A stretch of 64,000 nt of DNA from NCBI RefSeq assembly GCF_963576675.1, contig NC_088915.1, positions 33,571,501 through 33,635,500 on the forward strand, written 5' to 3'. How positions within the stretch are numbered: the first letter of the stretch is position 1; every line of letters starts with the position of its first letter. The DNA is from Euphorbia lathyris. Its lineage: Eukaryota > Streptophyta > Magnoliopsida > Malpighiales > Euphorbiaceae. The position numbers and the translations under genes were made by a program. Below are positions 1-10,369 of this stretch, piece by piece. Under the pieces are notes generated by a model. The model saw only the letters and a program-made list of their open reading frames with translations. It had not been told where the DNA came from and did not search any database.

Positions 1-464
1 AAGTGGACGACGTTAACAGGGAGCATAGAGCTCAAACAAGGCGAGAAAGGGAGGCGGCTAGATACACTTCAGATGGTCGACGGCATCAAAACCAAACACA
101 TTACAAGGATAATTTTGTTCGAAAGGGCAATCGTTCCTTTCAAAGGGGGGGATACCAAACACCATTGAACACGACTCGTCATGAGGTGCTACTTTGGATT
201 GAGAAAAGCCCCCTGAAAAAGGATGTGCAGTTTCCTGAGGCCAGGGGACGAACCAATTTGGGGAGATATCCTAACAAATATTGCAGGTTCCACAGATTGA
301 ATGGCCATGACACAAACGATTGCTATGAATTGAAGAAGGAGATTGAAAAGCTGATCGAGAGAGGCAAACTGAGTCAATTCGTAAGAAAAGAGGCGAGTGA
401 CGAGAAAACAACGCTCCCGCATGAAGTGGATGCAAAGCCAGAAAAGAAGCAGAAAAAGGGGTGA
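1..464 (+). pseudogene. gag: gag C-terminus, outer gypsy element (partial)
   Basis: This is the last 150 or so codons of Gag, open from the window edge to the TGA at 462-464. It has a basic stretch followed by the zinc-knuckle variant CRFHRLNGHDTNDC near 282-323, which is common in gypsy Gag. The lysine-rich tail ends where pol begins: the pol frame opens in a GTGATAAAC context at 461, in the -1 frame relative to gag. That arrangement would suit programmed frameshifting, but this is inference. The same stretch in the inner element (4040-4500) is very similar and carries one extra stop. Confidence 0.8.
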
Positions 465-2160
465 TAAACGTGATAGCAGGCGGGATCTATGAGCCTCCAA
501 CAAAAAGGGCTCGCCGTGAATAGCGAAAAAGCAACACACATAGGGGGGATGCCCTCAATTACTCATTTGCGCGAATCACGGAGCCACATGCGGATGCTTT
601 GGTGATTACAATGGCCGTAGAAGGATGGGACGTTAAGCGGGTCCTTATTGATACAGGCAGTTCTTGTAATGTTATTACTCGGACTGCATTCAATAAGCTG
701 GGAATTAATGACGAACGAGTGGAACATACGTTCATGGATGTAACTGGTTTTGGAGGTCAATCATCTCAAACAAGTGGATAGGTGGTGCTGGAGGCAGAAA
801 TGGGTGATAAGAATCTAAAATGGCGAGGTGATCTAGAATTCGCAATTATTGATCTCCCATTGGCCTACAACATAATTCTGGGGCGTCCGTTCCTATCGGA
901 AACGGAATCGCTCATCTCAATGAAGCATTTGACGTTACATTTGCCAACACACCAAGGGCGAGTCATAGTGGAAGGTGATCAACTTGTATCTCAACAAGCC
1001 TATACATTGTCACTTGAACCAAGACCAGATGAAGAGGATAAAGTTGATGAGAAGTTGCCGGCGGAAGCGTTGGGAGAAACGGAACTATTCGCCATCTCAA
1101 ATGACAAGAACGTACAAATAGCGGCAGGACTCCCAGAAGAAACGAAGAAAGGCATTACCGAGGTGTTGATCCAATGCGAGTCGGCATTCACAGCTCCAAA
1201 TGAAGTGCTGAAAGGAATAAGTCCAGACATAGCAACCCATCGTTTGAATGTGGACAAAGGTGCAACCCCAGTGTGACAAAAAAAGAGAGGACAAAATCCA
1301 GAGAGGCAGAAGGCGATTGAAAAAGCTGTGGAGGATTTGCTAAACTCAGATGCAATTCGAGAAGTCACCTATCCGGAGTGGCTAGCCAATGTGGTGCTAG
1401 TCAAAAAGCCAAATGGAACGTACCGAATGTGCGTCGACTTCAAAGATCTGAATAAAGCTTGTCCGAAGGATATGTATCCTCTACCTAACATTGATATATT
1501 GGTAGCTGGGACGGCAGGATTTGAAGCTTTATCGTTCACCGACGTGAAATCCAGTTACCATCAGATACCCATGGAGAAGGCGGATGAAATCAAGACATCA
1601 TTTATAACTCATCAGGCAACTTATTGCTTCAAGGTGATGCCCTTTGGACTGAAAAACGCGGGAGCAACATATCAGCGGATGATGAACAAGATATTTTCAG
1701 ACAAGTCAGGCGAGAACTTCTCGATCTACGTAGATGATATGATCATTAAAAGCAAGAAGATGCAAGACCACCCGCAGGATATTAAAGAAATCCTGGAAGT
1801 GCTGATCAAATATGGCCTCAAATTGAACCCAGAAAAATGCACGTTTGGAGCAAGAGCAGGAAAATGCCTGGGTTTCATTGTTAGCGGCAAGGGAGTTGAG
1901 GCGAATCCGGAGAAAGTAAAAGCGGTGATGGAGATGAAAACACCGAGGAACGTAAGAGAAGTACAGAGACTGAATGGGCGGTTGGTGGCATTAGGACGAT
2001 TCATATCATGCTCAGCTAGGAGATGTCTACCTTTCTACAATGCCATCAAAAAATCCAAGTCCTTTGAATGGACGCCGGATTGTCAAGAGGCATTTGAGGG
2101 TATAAAACGATTACTATGTTATCCGCCCTTAATGAGCAGACCGGAGGATGGAGAAGATTT
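461..2160 (+). pseudogene. pol: pol N-terminal part, outer gypsy: protease and RT, interrupted
   Basis: Retroviral-type aspartic protease (IDTGSSCNVI near 644-674) is followed by reverse transcriptase with FKDLNKACPKD near 1440 and the catalytic IYVDDMIIKS near 1724-1753. Stops lie in frame at 521 (TAG), 779 (TAG) and 1274 (TGA). The inner copy has CAG, CAG and CGA at the same places, so all three are C-to-T changes in CHG or CG context. That pattern is typical of deamination of methylated plant repeats. The frame breaks at 2160, where the inner element inserted, and resumes at 10375 with the RNase H. Nothing here can make a full polyprotein. Confidence 0.87.
2156..2160. repeat. Target site duplication GATTT, left copy
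   Basis: GATTT precedes the 5' LTR at 2161 and the same five bases follow the 3' LTR at 10370-10374. A perfect 5-bp duplication is the normal mark of LTR-element integration. Removing the inner element plus one copy restores the RT/RNase H junction (residues EDLFLYVS) in frame. Confidence 0.95.
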
Positions 2161-2238
2161 TGATGACCCGCGAGGCTAAACCGGGTCATATTCATTTCGC
2201 AGGCCCAGCCCATACTTAGATCTATGGTCTAAGATCGG

Positions 2239-2456
2239 ATGGGACCCGAATAAAGGAAGCGGGCGCATCGAGTAACCGCCCCGAATGGGACCCGAATAAG
2301 CGGAAACGGGTGAAGCGAGTAACCGCCCCAAATTCCTAAACGGAGCATCAAGACTCCCACTCAGAACCACGTTCGTTGCCATGAAAGCCACGAAAGGGAC
2401 ATGGCCTAAAAAGGGGGAACCGCCCTCAGAACGTGGCCCACTAAGGAGTAACCGCC
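2239..2456 (+). promoter_or_regulatory. U3 tandem modules carrying AACCGCC
   Basis: Two tandem duplications are visible in U3. The first is about 46 bp (2239-2284 and 2285-2331), each copy holding ATGGGACCCGAATAA and ending in GTAACCGCCCC. The second is about 32 bp (2401-2432 and 2433-2464), each copy with TGGCC followed by AACCGCCCTC. The older LTR at 15833-16248 has one copy of each. The added modules account for most of the length difference between the LTRs. Repeated U3 modules often bind activators, but that role is inferred here. Confidence 0.6.
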
Positions 2457-2489
2457 CTCGGCGGTTACCTAAAAAACACCTATAAAAGG
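2448..2489 (+). promoter_or_regulatory. LTR core promoter: palindrome plus TATA box
   Basis: A 9-bp inverted repeat (GTAACCGCC, 3-base spacer, GGCGGTTAC; 2448-2468) lies 12 bp upstream of TATAAAAGG (2481-2489). The palindrome is kept unchanged in the diverged outer LTR at about 16029-16049, although much of the surrounding U3 has changed. This suggests a protein-binding site rather than chance. Confidence 0.65.
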
Positions 2490-2669
2490 CCTTAAGAACG
2501 AGGGAAAAAGGTACGCTCACAATTTTCCCCGCAATACTATTGTCAAATTACCAACCTTCTTACAAAAACTGACTTGATCGTCGGAGAGTTTTCCCGGAGA
2601 TCCTGTCTCCGGTTCTGTTTTGCAGGTAACTCTGGTAGAGAATATCAAATCGGATCCGGCAAGTTATCA

Positions 2670-2690
2670 TTGGTGCGATGAACGTGGACC
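2670..2690 (+). promoter_or_regulatory. Probable primer-binding site, inner gypsy
   Basis: TTGGTGCGATGAACGTGGA directly follows the LTR. A similar sequence (TTGGTGCGGTGAAGGTGG) follows the unrelated-looking LTR end at 26962. I cannot name the tRNA from memory with confidence. Confidence 0.5.
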
Positions 2691-2727
2691 TTTTTTACCA
2701 ACATTTGGTTAAAGGTACGCGAAGAAC

Positions 2728-4500
2728 ATGTCAGAACCATCACGAACGACCGGCGTTACCACTAGATCAACCAGTATGAACTCCAGGGGACCACGGATTG
2801 CGAATTCGCAACCTGCAAGTACACAGCCTGTGGTGCCTAGCTCATCGGGTCCTTCGGGACAATTGAGTCCCTTATTGGAAGTCCAAGTGCAAACTGAGAT
2901 GGAAATGTCCAATAGTGATTTCGTGCAGATGGCAGGACAAGTCTTGGCTTCGAACATGAGCCAGGCGGCTGGAGATCGAATGATTAATTTACTAACTGCC
3001 CTCGCCGAACACAATACCGCCATGGCGGCTGCTCCTCAAGAACCTGTGGTTATCTCAACACAATCACCGACTATCCCTGTCATATCGGCCCTCCCGCAGC
3101 CATCTCAGGCGCCAAATCAAGTGGGCCAGAGTAGTCGCACAAACCCACACAGCCACCCGAGCAACTACTCGCACCCAGATCTCATTACGACGATACATCC
3201 GACCTGACAGCCATCCCAACCGTTGCCAGGAGTGCAAGGCACTCTTCCGCTACAGCAAGTGGAACCTTTTCCTCACAGACATTCGGAGTTGATGACTCCT
3301 GGGCGAGAGCACACATGGAACTTTGATCCTATAACGGGACAGCGGTTAGTCCCCCAACAGGCACACGTCTCAACACCGATGGGCGGGTGGATGCCACCCA
3401 GAATTCACCCGCAGCGGATGGAAGAAGTCCGGCGAATACCCGATATTGACTTAGAAGATCAATTACGAAGCATGATGGAGCGAATGGGGTACTCGCCTAG
3501 GCCGAGAGCAGAGGTCCAGAGCGATTCACCTTTTGCCCCTTCGTTGCGGGAATTCATTCCAGATCACAGAATCAAAGCGCCCGCGATACCTAAATACTAT
3601 GGGGATCCAAATTCTGATCCTGAGGCTCATGTCAGGAACTACAGAGAACTAATGGATGTTGCAGGAGCGAGTGAAAGCATCATTTGCAGGTTATTCTCGA
3701 CAACTTTGGGCGGAGCCGCATCTGATTGGTTTCGATCTTTACCCGCAGAATCTATTCACAATTGGCATCAATATAGTCGGGATTTCTGTGCGAAATTTGT
3801 GGGCTGTAAAGCAGCGGATGTGACGGATAGGCAGCTGAAGGAGATCAAACAGAGGAACTATAATTCCCTAAGAGAATTTGTTGTCGCATTCAACGATATT
3901 CTGGTGCGATTGCAAAACCCGGATATCGTGAGCATCCGCAACATCATGGCAGATGGAACCACAGATTGGAGTATGCGGGAGGAAATCATCCGCAACAAGC
4001 CGCGCACAGTGGCCGAACTCATGAAAATAGCAAAGGAATTCATGGAAGTGGATGATGTCAACAGGGAACATAGGGCTCAAACCCGGCGAGAAAGAGATGC
4101 CGCTAGATCCACTTCGGACAATCGGCGCCAGACCCAGTCCAAAAGTAATTTTGTTCGAAGAGGCGATCGCCCCTTTCAAAGTGGCGGATATCAGACACCA
4201 TTAAACACGACTCGCCAGGAGGTGTTACTTTGGATCGAAAAGAGCCCCCTGAAGAAGGATGTGCGGTTCCCCGAGGTAAAAGGTCGAACCAGTTTGGGGT
4301 GACATCCTAACAAATATTGCAGGTTCCACAGATTGAACGGCCACGACACGAACGATTGCTATGAATTGAAGAAGGAGATTGAAAGGCTGATCGAAAGGGG
4401 CAAGCTGAATCAATTTGTACGAAAGGAGAATAGTGACGAGAAAGCAACGTTACCACATGAAGAAGAGGCAAGGCCCGAAAAGAAGCAGAAAAAGGAGTGA
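2728..4500 (+). pseudogene. gag: gag of inner gypsy element, two in-frame stops
   Basis: Starts at ATG 2728, 58 bp after the LTR, and stays in one frame to the TGA at 4498-4500 except for stops at 3205 and 4300. The middle holds a Retrotrans_gag domain (about 3540-4060; PKYYGDPNSDPEAH and LGGAASDWF are typical). A basic linker and the CRFHRLNGHDTNDC zinc knuckle (about 4320-4360) follow. The first stop reads TGA within ACC-TGA-CAG and could come from CGA by deamination. At 4300 the outer copy reads AGA. The last codons overlap the start of pol in the -1 frame. Intact length would be about 590 codons. Confidence 0.85.
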
Positions 4501-6719
4501 TAAACGTGATAGCCGGCGGGATCTATGAGCCTCCAACAAAAAGAGCTCGCCGTGAACAGCGAAAAAGCAACACTCATAGGGGGGATGCCCTCAATTACTC
4601 ATTCGCGCGAATCACGGAGCCGCATGCGGATGCTTTGGTGATTACAATGGCTGTAGAAGGATGGGACGTCAAGCGGGTCCTTATTGATACTGGCAGTTCT
4701 TGTAATGTTATTACTCGGACTGCATTCAACAAGTTGGGAATTAATGACGAGCGAGTGGAACATACATTCATGGATGTAACAGGTTTTGGGGGTCAATCCT
4801 CTCAAACAAGTGGACAGGTGGTGTTGGAGGCAGAAATGGGCGATAAAAAGCTAAAATGGCGAGGTGATTTAGAATTCGCAATTGTTGATCTCCCATTGGC
4901 CTACAACATAATTCTGGGACGCCCATTCCTGTCAGAAACGGAGTCGCTCATCTCAATGAAGCATTTAACATTACATTTACCAACACACCAAGGGCGAGTC
5001 ATAGTTGAAGGTGATCAACTTGTATCTCAACAGGCCTATACATTGTCACTTGAACCAAAGCCAGACGAGGAAGATAGGGTAGAGGAGAAGTTGCCAGCGG
5101 AAGCATTGGGAGAAACGGAACTATTCGCCATCTCAAGCGACAAAAATGTGCGAATAGCGACGGGCCTCCCCGAAGAAACGAAGAAAGCCATTGCCGAGGT
5201 GCTGGTCCAATGTGAGTCGGCATTTGCCGCCCCAAATGAAATACTGAAAGGAATAAGTCCAGACGTAGCAACCCATCGTTTGAATGTAGACAAAGGTGCA
5301 ACCCCAGTGCGACAGAAAAAGAGAGGACATGCTCCTGAGCGGCAAAAGGCGATTGAAAAAGCAGTGGCGGATTTGCTAAAGTCAGATGCAATTCGAGAAG
5401 TCACCTATCCGGAGTGGTTAGCCAATGTGGTGCTAGTCAAAAAGCCAAATGGAATGTACAGAATGTGCGTCGACTTCAAAGATCTGAACAAGGCATGTCC
5501 GAAGGATATGTATCCGCTTCCTAACATTGATATATTGGTAGATGGAACTGCAGGATATGAAGCTTTATCATTCACCGACGTGAAATCCAGTTACCATCAG
5601 ATACCCATGGAGAAGGCGGATGAAATCAAAACATCGTTCATAACTCACCAGGCGACTTATTGCTTCAAGGTGATGCCCTTTGGATTGAAAAACGCGGGAG
5701 CAACATACCAGAGGATGATGAACAAGATATTTTCAGACAAATCCGGCGAGAACTTCTCGATCTACGTTGATGACATGATCATCAAAAGCAAGAAAATGCA
5801 AGACCACCCGCAGGATATCAAAGAAATCCTGGAAGTGCTAATCAAATATGGCCTCAAATTGAACCCAGAGAAATGCACATTCGGAGCAAGAGCGGGAAAG
5901 TTCCTGGGTTTCATTGTTAGCGGCAAGGGAGTTGAGGCGAATCCCGAGAAGGTTAAAGCAGTAATGGAGATGAAAACGCCGAGGAGCATAAGAGAAGTAC
6001 AGAGACTAAATGGGCGGTTGGTGGCATTAGGGCGAATCCCGCAAAAGCTTATAACCGACAATGGCACCCAGTTCAACTGTGCCAAGTTCAAAGCATACTG
6101 CGAAAGCATGGGGATCAAAAATCATTTTTCTTCCGTAAACCATCCCCAATCGAATGGTATGACTGAGGTTACCAACAGGGCCATGATTCAAGGCATCAAG
6201 AAGCGGCTAGGAGACAAAAAAACAGGTTGGGCGGATGAGATACCCCATATGTTGTGGGCATACAGAACCTCTGTAAAGGCAGCAACAGGCGAAACACCTT
6301 TCTCGCTAGTTTATGGAGCCGAAGCAGTCCTACTTGTTGAAATCAATTCGCCCACAGATCGGATAATTTATTATTGCGACACACAAAATCCTATCAACAT
6401 TAGAGATGCTTTGGATTCTGTGGAGGAACGATGAGAAAAAGCTTACATGCGAATGGCAGTATACCGCAATAGAATCAAGAAATATCATGACAGAAGAGTG
6501 CGAAAAGTAATAATCAACGAGAACGACTTGGTCTTGAAAAAAGCGGATAAAATACAATCTAGAGATGGCAAAGGCAAGCTGGGCGTCAACTGGATCGGAC
6601 CATACAAAGTATCCAAGAAGCTGGGACCAGCCACTTTTGAAATAGAAGAAATGAGCGGAAAGAAGCTCCCGCGCACCTGGAATCTAGAGAATCTACGCCT
6701 ATATAAAAAGGCCGAGTAG
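4497..6719 (+). pseudogene. pol: Deleted pol of inner gypsy: protease-RT fused to integrase C-terminal half
   Basis: Protease (IDTGSSCNVI near 4680) and RT (IYVDDMIIKS near 5760) run without a stop. At about 6034 the frame jumps from RT (GRLVALGR) straight into integrase (IPQKLITDNGTQF), where the outer copy has about 1.6 kb more. The deletion removed the end of RT, both RNase H domains, the integrase zinc finger and the first catalytic Asp. The join is in frame and shares only GA at the breakpoints. A TGA at 6432 splits off the last 95 codons, which carry the chromodomain-less GPY/F region (WIGPYKV near 6590). Confidence 0.88.
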
Positions 6720-7278
6720 TTCGAGGAAATGACGAGTACTCTTTTTCCTTTTATGAGTTTTCCCATTGGGTTTTCTGATAAAAGGTTTTAATGAGGCTTT
6801 GATCCCACACAGTTGGTGTACCTATGTAATAAACCTTTTCTCTTTATCAATAAAGGTATTCAATTATTACATTTATTCAATATGTTACGCCCGAATGCGA
6901 ATTGTTCTTAAAAACACATAAATGTGTTGCCTATTAAAGAAAGGCGGATGCATGGTTACGCATCACTCGCAAAACCCTTAGGGTTAAACTCAAAAAACAC
7001 ATAAATGTGTTGCCTATTAAAGAAAGGCGGATGCATGATTACGCATCACTCGCAATTAAGCGAATAAACGAGTACTCAAAAATTGCAAAAAGGGTTTGGC
7101 CACCCTAGCGAAAGCAAAAATTACTATGAAGAATTACAAGTATGAAGTCGGCAAAAGGCAAGGATCATACATGAAAATAAAGTGACAATAATCGCACGTA
7201 TAGGCAAAGCGGCAAGTGAAAGAAAATTAATATATACGGGCAGTTTGTTACATACAAAAAGTCCAAATATAAATTAAA
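6720..7278. other. 3' untranslated region between pol and antisense gene, inner gypsy
   Basis: Apart from the tandem repeat, this 560-bp stretch is non-coding and closely matches 12512-13228 of the outer copy. A poly(A)-signal-like AATAAA occurs near 6850 (ATCAATAAAGG) and also near 12644. Confidence 0.5.
6910..7056 (+). repeat. Two copies of an 83-bp tandem repeat, inner gypsy 3' region
   Basis: Units beginning AACACATAAATGTGTT start near 6913 and 6996. Each holds two short inverted repeats: AACACAT-AA-ATGTGTT and GATGC-N8-GCATC. The outer element has three copies of the same unit at 12717-12955. Such arrays are common in the 3' untranslated region of Tat elements. Confidence 0.85.
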
Positions 7279-9605
7279 CTATGCTACAGCTTCCTCTCCT
7301 TCACCCCTATTGCTTTCCTCGCCTCCAGCGACTCCCTCATCTCCTCCAGTGGGCGGATCTACTTCAAGCGAATCCTCAACCCTCGAATCAATAACTGCTT
7401 CAGAGGGCGGTACCTCTTGCTCAGGCTGAGAGATGTCCTGCGGTGCCCCTTCTTCCGCATTCTGGGTAGGGATCTCGCCGATAATTGGAGATTCCTGAAA
7501 ACTCTTCCAATCTAAGAGGAGTACCTCATCCATATCAGCATCCTCGGCTTCCAGCTTGTCCCACTTCTCAGTTAAATCCTTTTCAGGGATGGGAACCTTG
7601 GGGCGGTTAAGTACGAGACCCTGATGTCCATGCTCATAAGCGGCATGAATCCGCTCCCCATACCAGTAGATGCGGGCACCGTCTTCAGCCAGAATTTCCT
7701 CAGCCCTCTTCTTTTGTGTCTCCTTGGAATCAGCTAGATCATCGAGGGCCTTTCGCAGCTCATCGGACTTAGCCTGAAGAGATTTAAAAGCCTCCTCCTT
7801 CTCGCTCACAGCCTTCTGAAGGGCGCCTTCTAGGACCTTCACCTTCCCTTGGACATCATCATAAAGCGACTTCTGAGTCGCCAATTCAGTACCAAGACCT
7901 TCCAACTCCTTGGCTCGCTCGGCATCCCTTCGGAGAATGCCCTCAGCGAAATTGATAATCTGCATATAAGACGGCTCACGAATAAAAAAGGGCGAATAGA
8001 AATAGGCGGTTACAATGGACGCAAGATCCTTGAAAGAGAATGACAAGCAACAATATACCTCTACAGAACGCTTCTCGATCCCCTCCATAGCGGTAGGGAG
8101 CGGTACTTGTTCGCGCACACGGGAAGCAGAGGGAAGCCGCCCGAGGACATTGCATATGAAAGAGACAATGTCCTTGCAAGAAAAACTCATGGCCATGCCA
8201 AAGGTCCTAGTCCACCATCCGCTGATGTCGGGAATTGGCTGCAAAGGCGTAAAGAAAAATATCAAGAGAACAGCAGATAGCTCATGAGGAAAAAAGTAGC
8301 AATATAGAAAGAGGGAATAGATCAGGATACCTCATGAATTGGGGTACTGCTCTTTCCTTTGGATGAGGCGGATACGGGTGTACCGCCAACAGTAAGGGAC
8401 ACGGAGGTGTTCTTCTTCTTGGGACGAGAAGACTCTGTATCCTCACTTATCTTCCGCTTCCTCGTCAAAGGAAGATCCTCGGAGGCAGAAGCGGGACCTT
8501 GTGAAACGGAGGCCCTTACAGGAGAAGCCGCCTCAATGGAAGGAATCGTTCCTCCAGAAGAATCCGCCCCTACAACGGAGGCGGTTCCCGCCATCCGCTT
8601 CTTCCTTCTCGCTAGGGCTTTAGCCTCCCGATCTGCAGCGATTTGAGATAAAGGATCACCCCTGCAAAGGGTTAAAAGAAATCATCAACTTGGAAATAAA
8701 AAGTACCTTGTACAAAAACGCGATAAGGGATATAGACCACGCGATCGCCCTCGCGGTAGGCAATCGCTACTCGGCTCCTTAGCATATGGAAGGCCTGATC
8801 ATATGTCCATACAAAAGGAGGGGTACTCTTCAGGAACTTGATGACGGCGGATTCTTCCTCGCTGGGATAACCGAAGTTCAAACTCTTCACATTGGGCCGG
8901 CCCCAATGGCGAAGGAAGTTCGGATTTCCCTCATTAAACTTGATAAAAAAGTAAGAGCGATCCCACTCGCGGATCTTGTTCAGTTTCTCGTCAAAACCAT
9001 AGTATCCGCTCTGGCGGATGAAAGTGAAATACCCCGCCGAAACTCTTGAAATGATGAAGCTTGGAGAAAATTTTAAGCGAGAAAGGAACCTCCAAACAAT
9101 CCGCCAGAAATTTATCCAGGGTCAAGTCGGCCCATCCATTTGGATGTAACTGCCCGGGTGCGATTCCGTAACCGCCGAGGATGGAAGCAATCTCATCCGC
9201 CAGCGGATAAGTGAAGCCGCAGATAATCTGGGCGACGAAAATGGTGAAATACCCCTTTGGGTAATCGCCCGGTCCTCTATCCTCCCCGGGAATGATGGTC
9301 TCGAGACCTTGGAGCCAAGGATATTGCACCCGCAAATCCTCAATGGTCTCGCGACAAACTAGGCTTCCTGACCTGTCCCTCTTTGGTAACAAACGGGGGG
9401 TTGGGACAGGTGGCGGAATCAACTTCTTAGGGTCAAAACCTAGACCCTCGTCGGTTGTATTCGCCAGGTGGAGGAAGTCAGCGGGGTGGGAATGAGACCC
9501 ATGAGAACTGGTTGAAACTTCATCAACCATCTCATCAACTTCATGAGAAACCTCGCGGACGTAGCGCTCATCGAACGGTGCGAAGTCAAGGTCGGGGTTC
9601 GACAT
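7279..9605 (-). pseudogene. Antisense spliced gene in inner gypsy (Transposase_28-like domain, coiled coil)
   Basis: A minus-strand gene with four inferred exons: 9605-8707, 8632-8331, 8238-8059 and 7959-7279. Introns of 74, 92 and 99 bp begin GT and end AG (donors GTACTT, GTATCC, GTATAT; acceptors CTGCAG, TTGCAG, ATGCAG). Exon 1 encodes a domain resembling Pfam 'Putative gypsy type transposon' (GYFTIFVAQIICGFTYPLAD, then GIAPGQLHPNGWADLTLDKF). Exon 2 carries a basic nuclear-signal-like segment (LTRKRK, PKKK). Exon 4 is a heptad-rich coiled coil with an acidic tail. One extra A near 9043 breaks exon 1 of this copy. Such antisense ORFs are known in Tat elements; their function is unknown. The splicing is my inference. 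Confidence 0.72.
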
Positions 9606-9846
9606 GTTGAGGAAAAGAAATAAACAGAAGTAAAAAGCCGAACGAGGTACAAATTATGAAGAGGAAAACTTACATGGGAAAGACAACACAGAGAAATGAC
9701 GGAAATAAGAGGTCAACGCCGGAAAAGATGACGCCGGAAAAGAAATAACGAAAGAGGAAAAATTCACAAGTTTTTGAATTTTGAATAGACAAGCAAAAAC
9801 GAAGCGTCCCCTATGAACAGACCCTAAAGGGCTCTTGTATCAAACT
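9606..9846. other. Region between antisense gene start and 3' LTR, inner gypsy
   Basis: 240 bp with no coding potential. On the minus strand it would be the leader or promoter of the antisense gene. It is pyrimidine-rich on that strand and has a GTAAGT near 9670 that could be a leader splice donor, but I find no matching acceptor and no clear TATA box. Confidence 0.35.
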
Positions 9847-9856
9847 AAAGGGGAGG
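9847..9856 (+). promoter_or_regulatory. Polypurine tract, inner gypsy
   Basis: AAAGGGGAGG lies 4 bp before the 3' LTR. The same tract stands before the outer 3' LTR at 15819-15828. It primes plus-strand DNA synthesis. Confidence 0.85.
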
Positions 9857-9860
9857 CATG

Positions 9861-10369
9861 TGATGACCCGCGAGGCTAAACCGGGTCATATTCATTTCGC
9901 AGGCCCAGCCCATACTTAGACCTATGGTCTAAGATCGGATGGGACCCAAATAAAGGAAGCGGGCGCAGCGAGTAACCGCCCCGAATGGGACCCGAATAAG
10001 CGGAAACGGGTGAAGCGAGTAACCGCCCCGAATTCCTAAACGGAGCATCAAGACTCCCACTCAGAACCACGTTCGTTGCCATGAAAGCCACGAAAGGGAC
10101 ATGGCCTAAAAAGGGGGAACCGCCCTCAGAACGTGGCCCACTAAGGAGTAACCGCCCTCGGCGGTTACCTAAAAAACACCTATAAAAGGCCTTAAGAACG
10201 AGGGAAAAAGGTACGCTCACAATTTTCCCCGCAATACTATTGTCAAATTACCAACCTTCTTACAAAAACTGACTTGATCGTCGGAGAGTTTTTCCGGAGA
10301 TCCTGTCTCCGGTTCTGTTTTACAGGTAACTCTGGTAGAGAATATCAAATCGGATCCGGCAAGTTATCA
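9861..10369 (+). repeat. 3' LTR of inner gypsy element
   Basis: Matches 2161-2669 over 509 bp with six substitutions. Its own TATA box is at 10181-10189, pointing into the right half of the outer element. GATTT follows at 10370. Confidence 0.95.

Larger units (their letters stand above)
2161..2669 (+). repeat. 5' LTR of inner gypsy element
   Basis: Begins TGATGACCCG and ends AAGTTATCA, matching 9861-10369. It contains a TATA box (TATAAAAGG, 2481-2489), so U3 runs to about 2510. Upstream lie several AACCGCC motifs, some in tandem duplications. The sequence after 2669 matches the internal start of this family. Confidence 0.95.
2161..10369 (+). mobile_element. Inner Ty3/gypsy Tat-type element, complete with both LTRs
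   Basis: Complete 8.2-kb element, LTR to LTR, inserted in the same orientation in the reverse transcriptase of a relative. Its LTRs are 509 bp each and differ at six positions by my count (about 1.2%), so the insertion is fairly young. GATTT flanks both ends. The pol region has lost the end of RT, both RNase H domains and the front half of integrase, so it cannot replicate alone. Either it was mobilised in trans or the deletion came after insertion. Its LTR is longer than the outer copy's (509 against 416 bp), so it is not a simple duplicate of its host. Confidence 0.93.

Noticed and set aside
2176..2520. A 114-codon minus-strand frame in the gypsy LTR, repeated at 9876
   Set aside because: Present only because both LTRs are nearly identical; the older LTR lacks it.
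10274..10369. Reading the RNase H-integrase protein as starting inside the LTR
   Set aside because: The upstream start is a TTG in LTR sequence; the frame is open there by chance. The true upstream coding part is at 461-2160.
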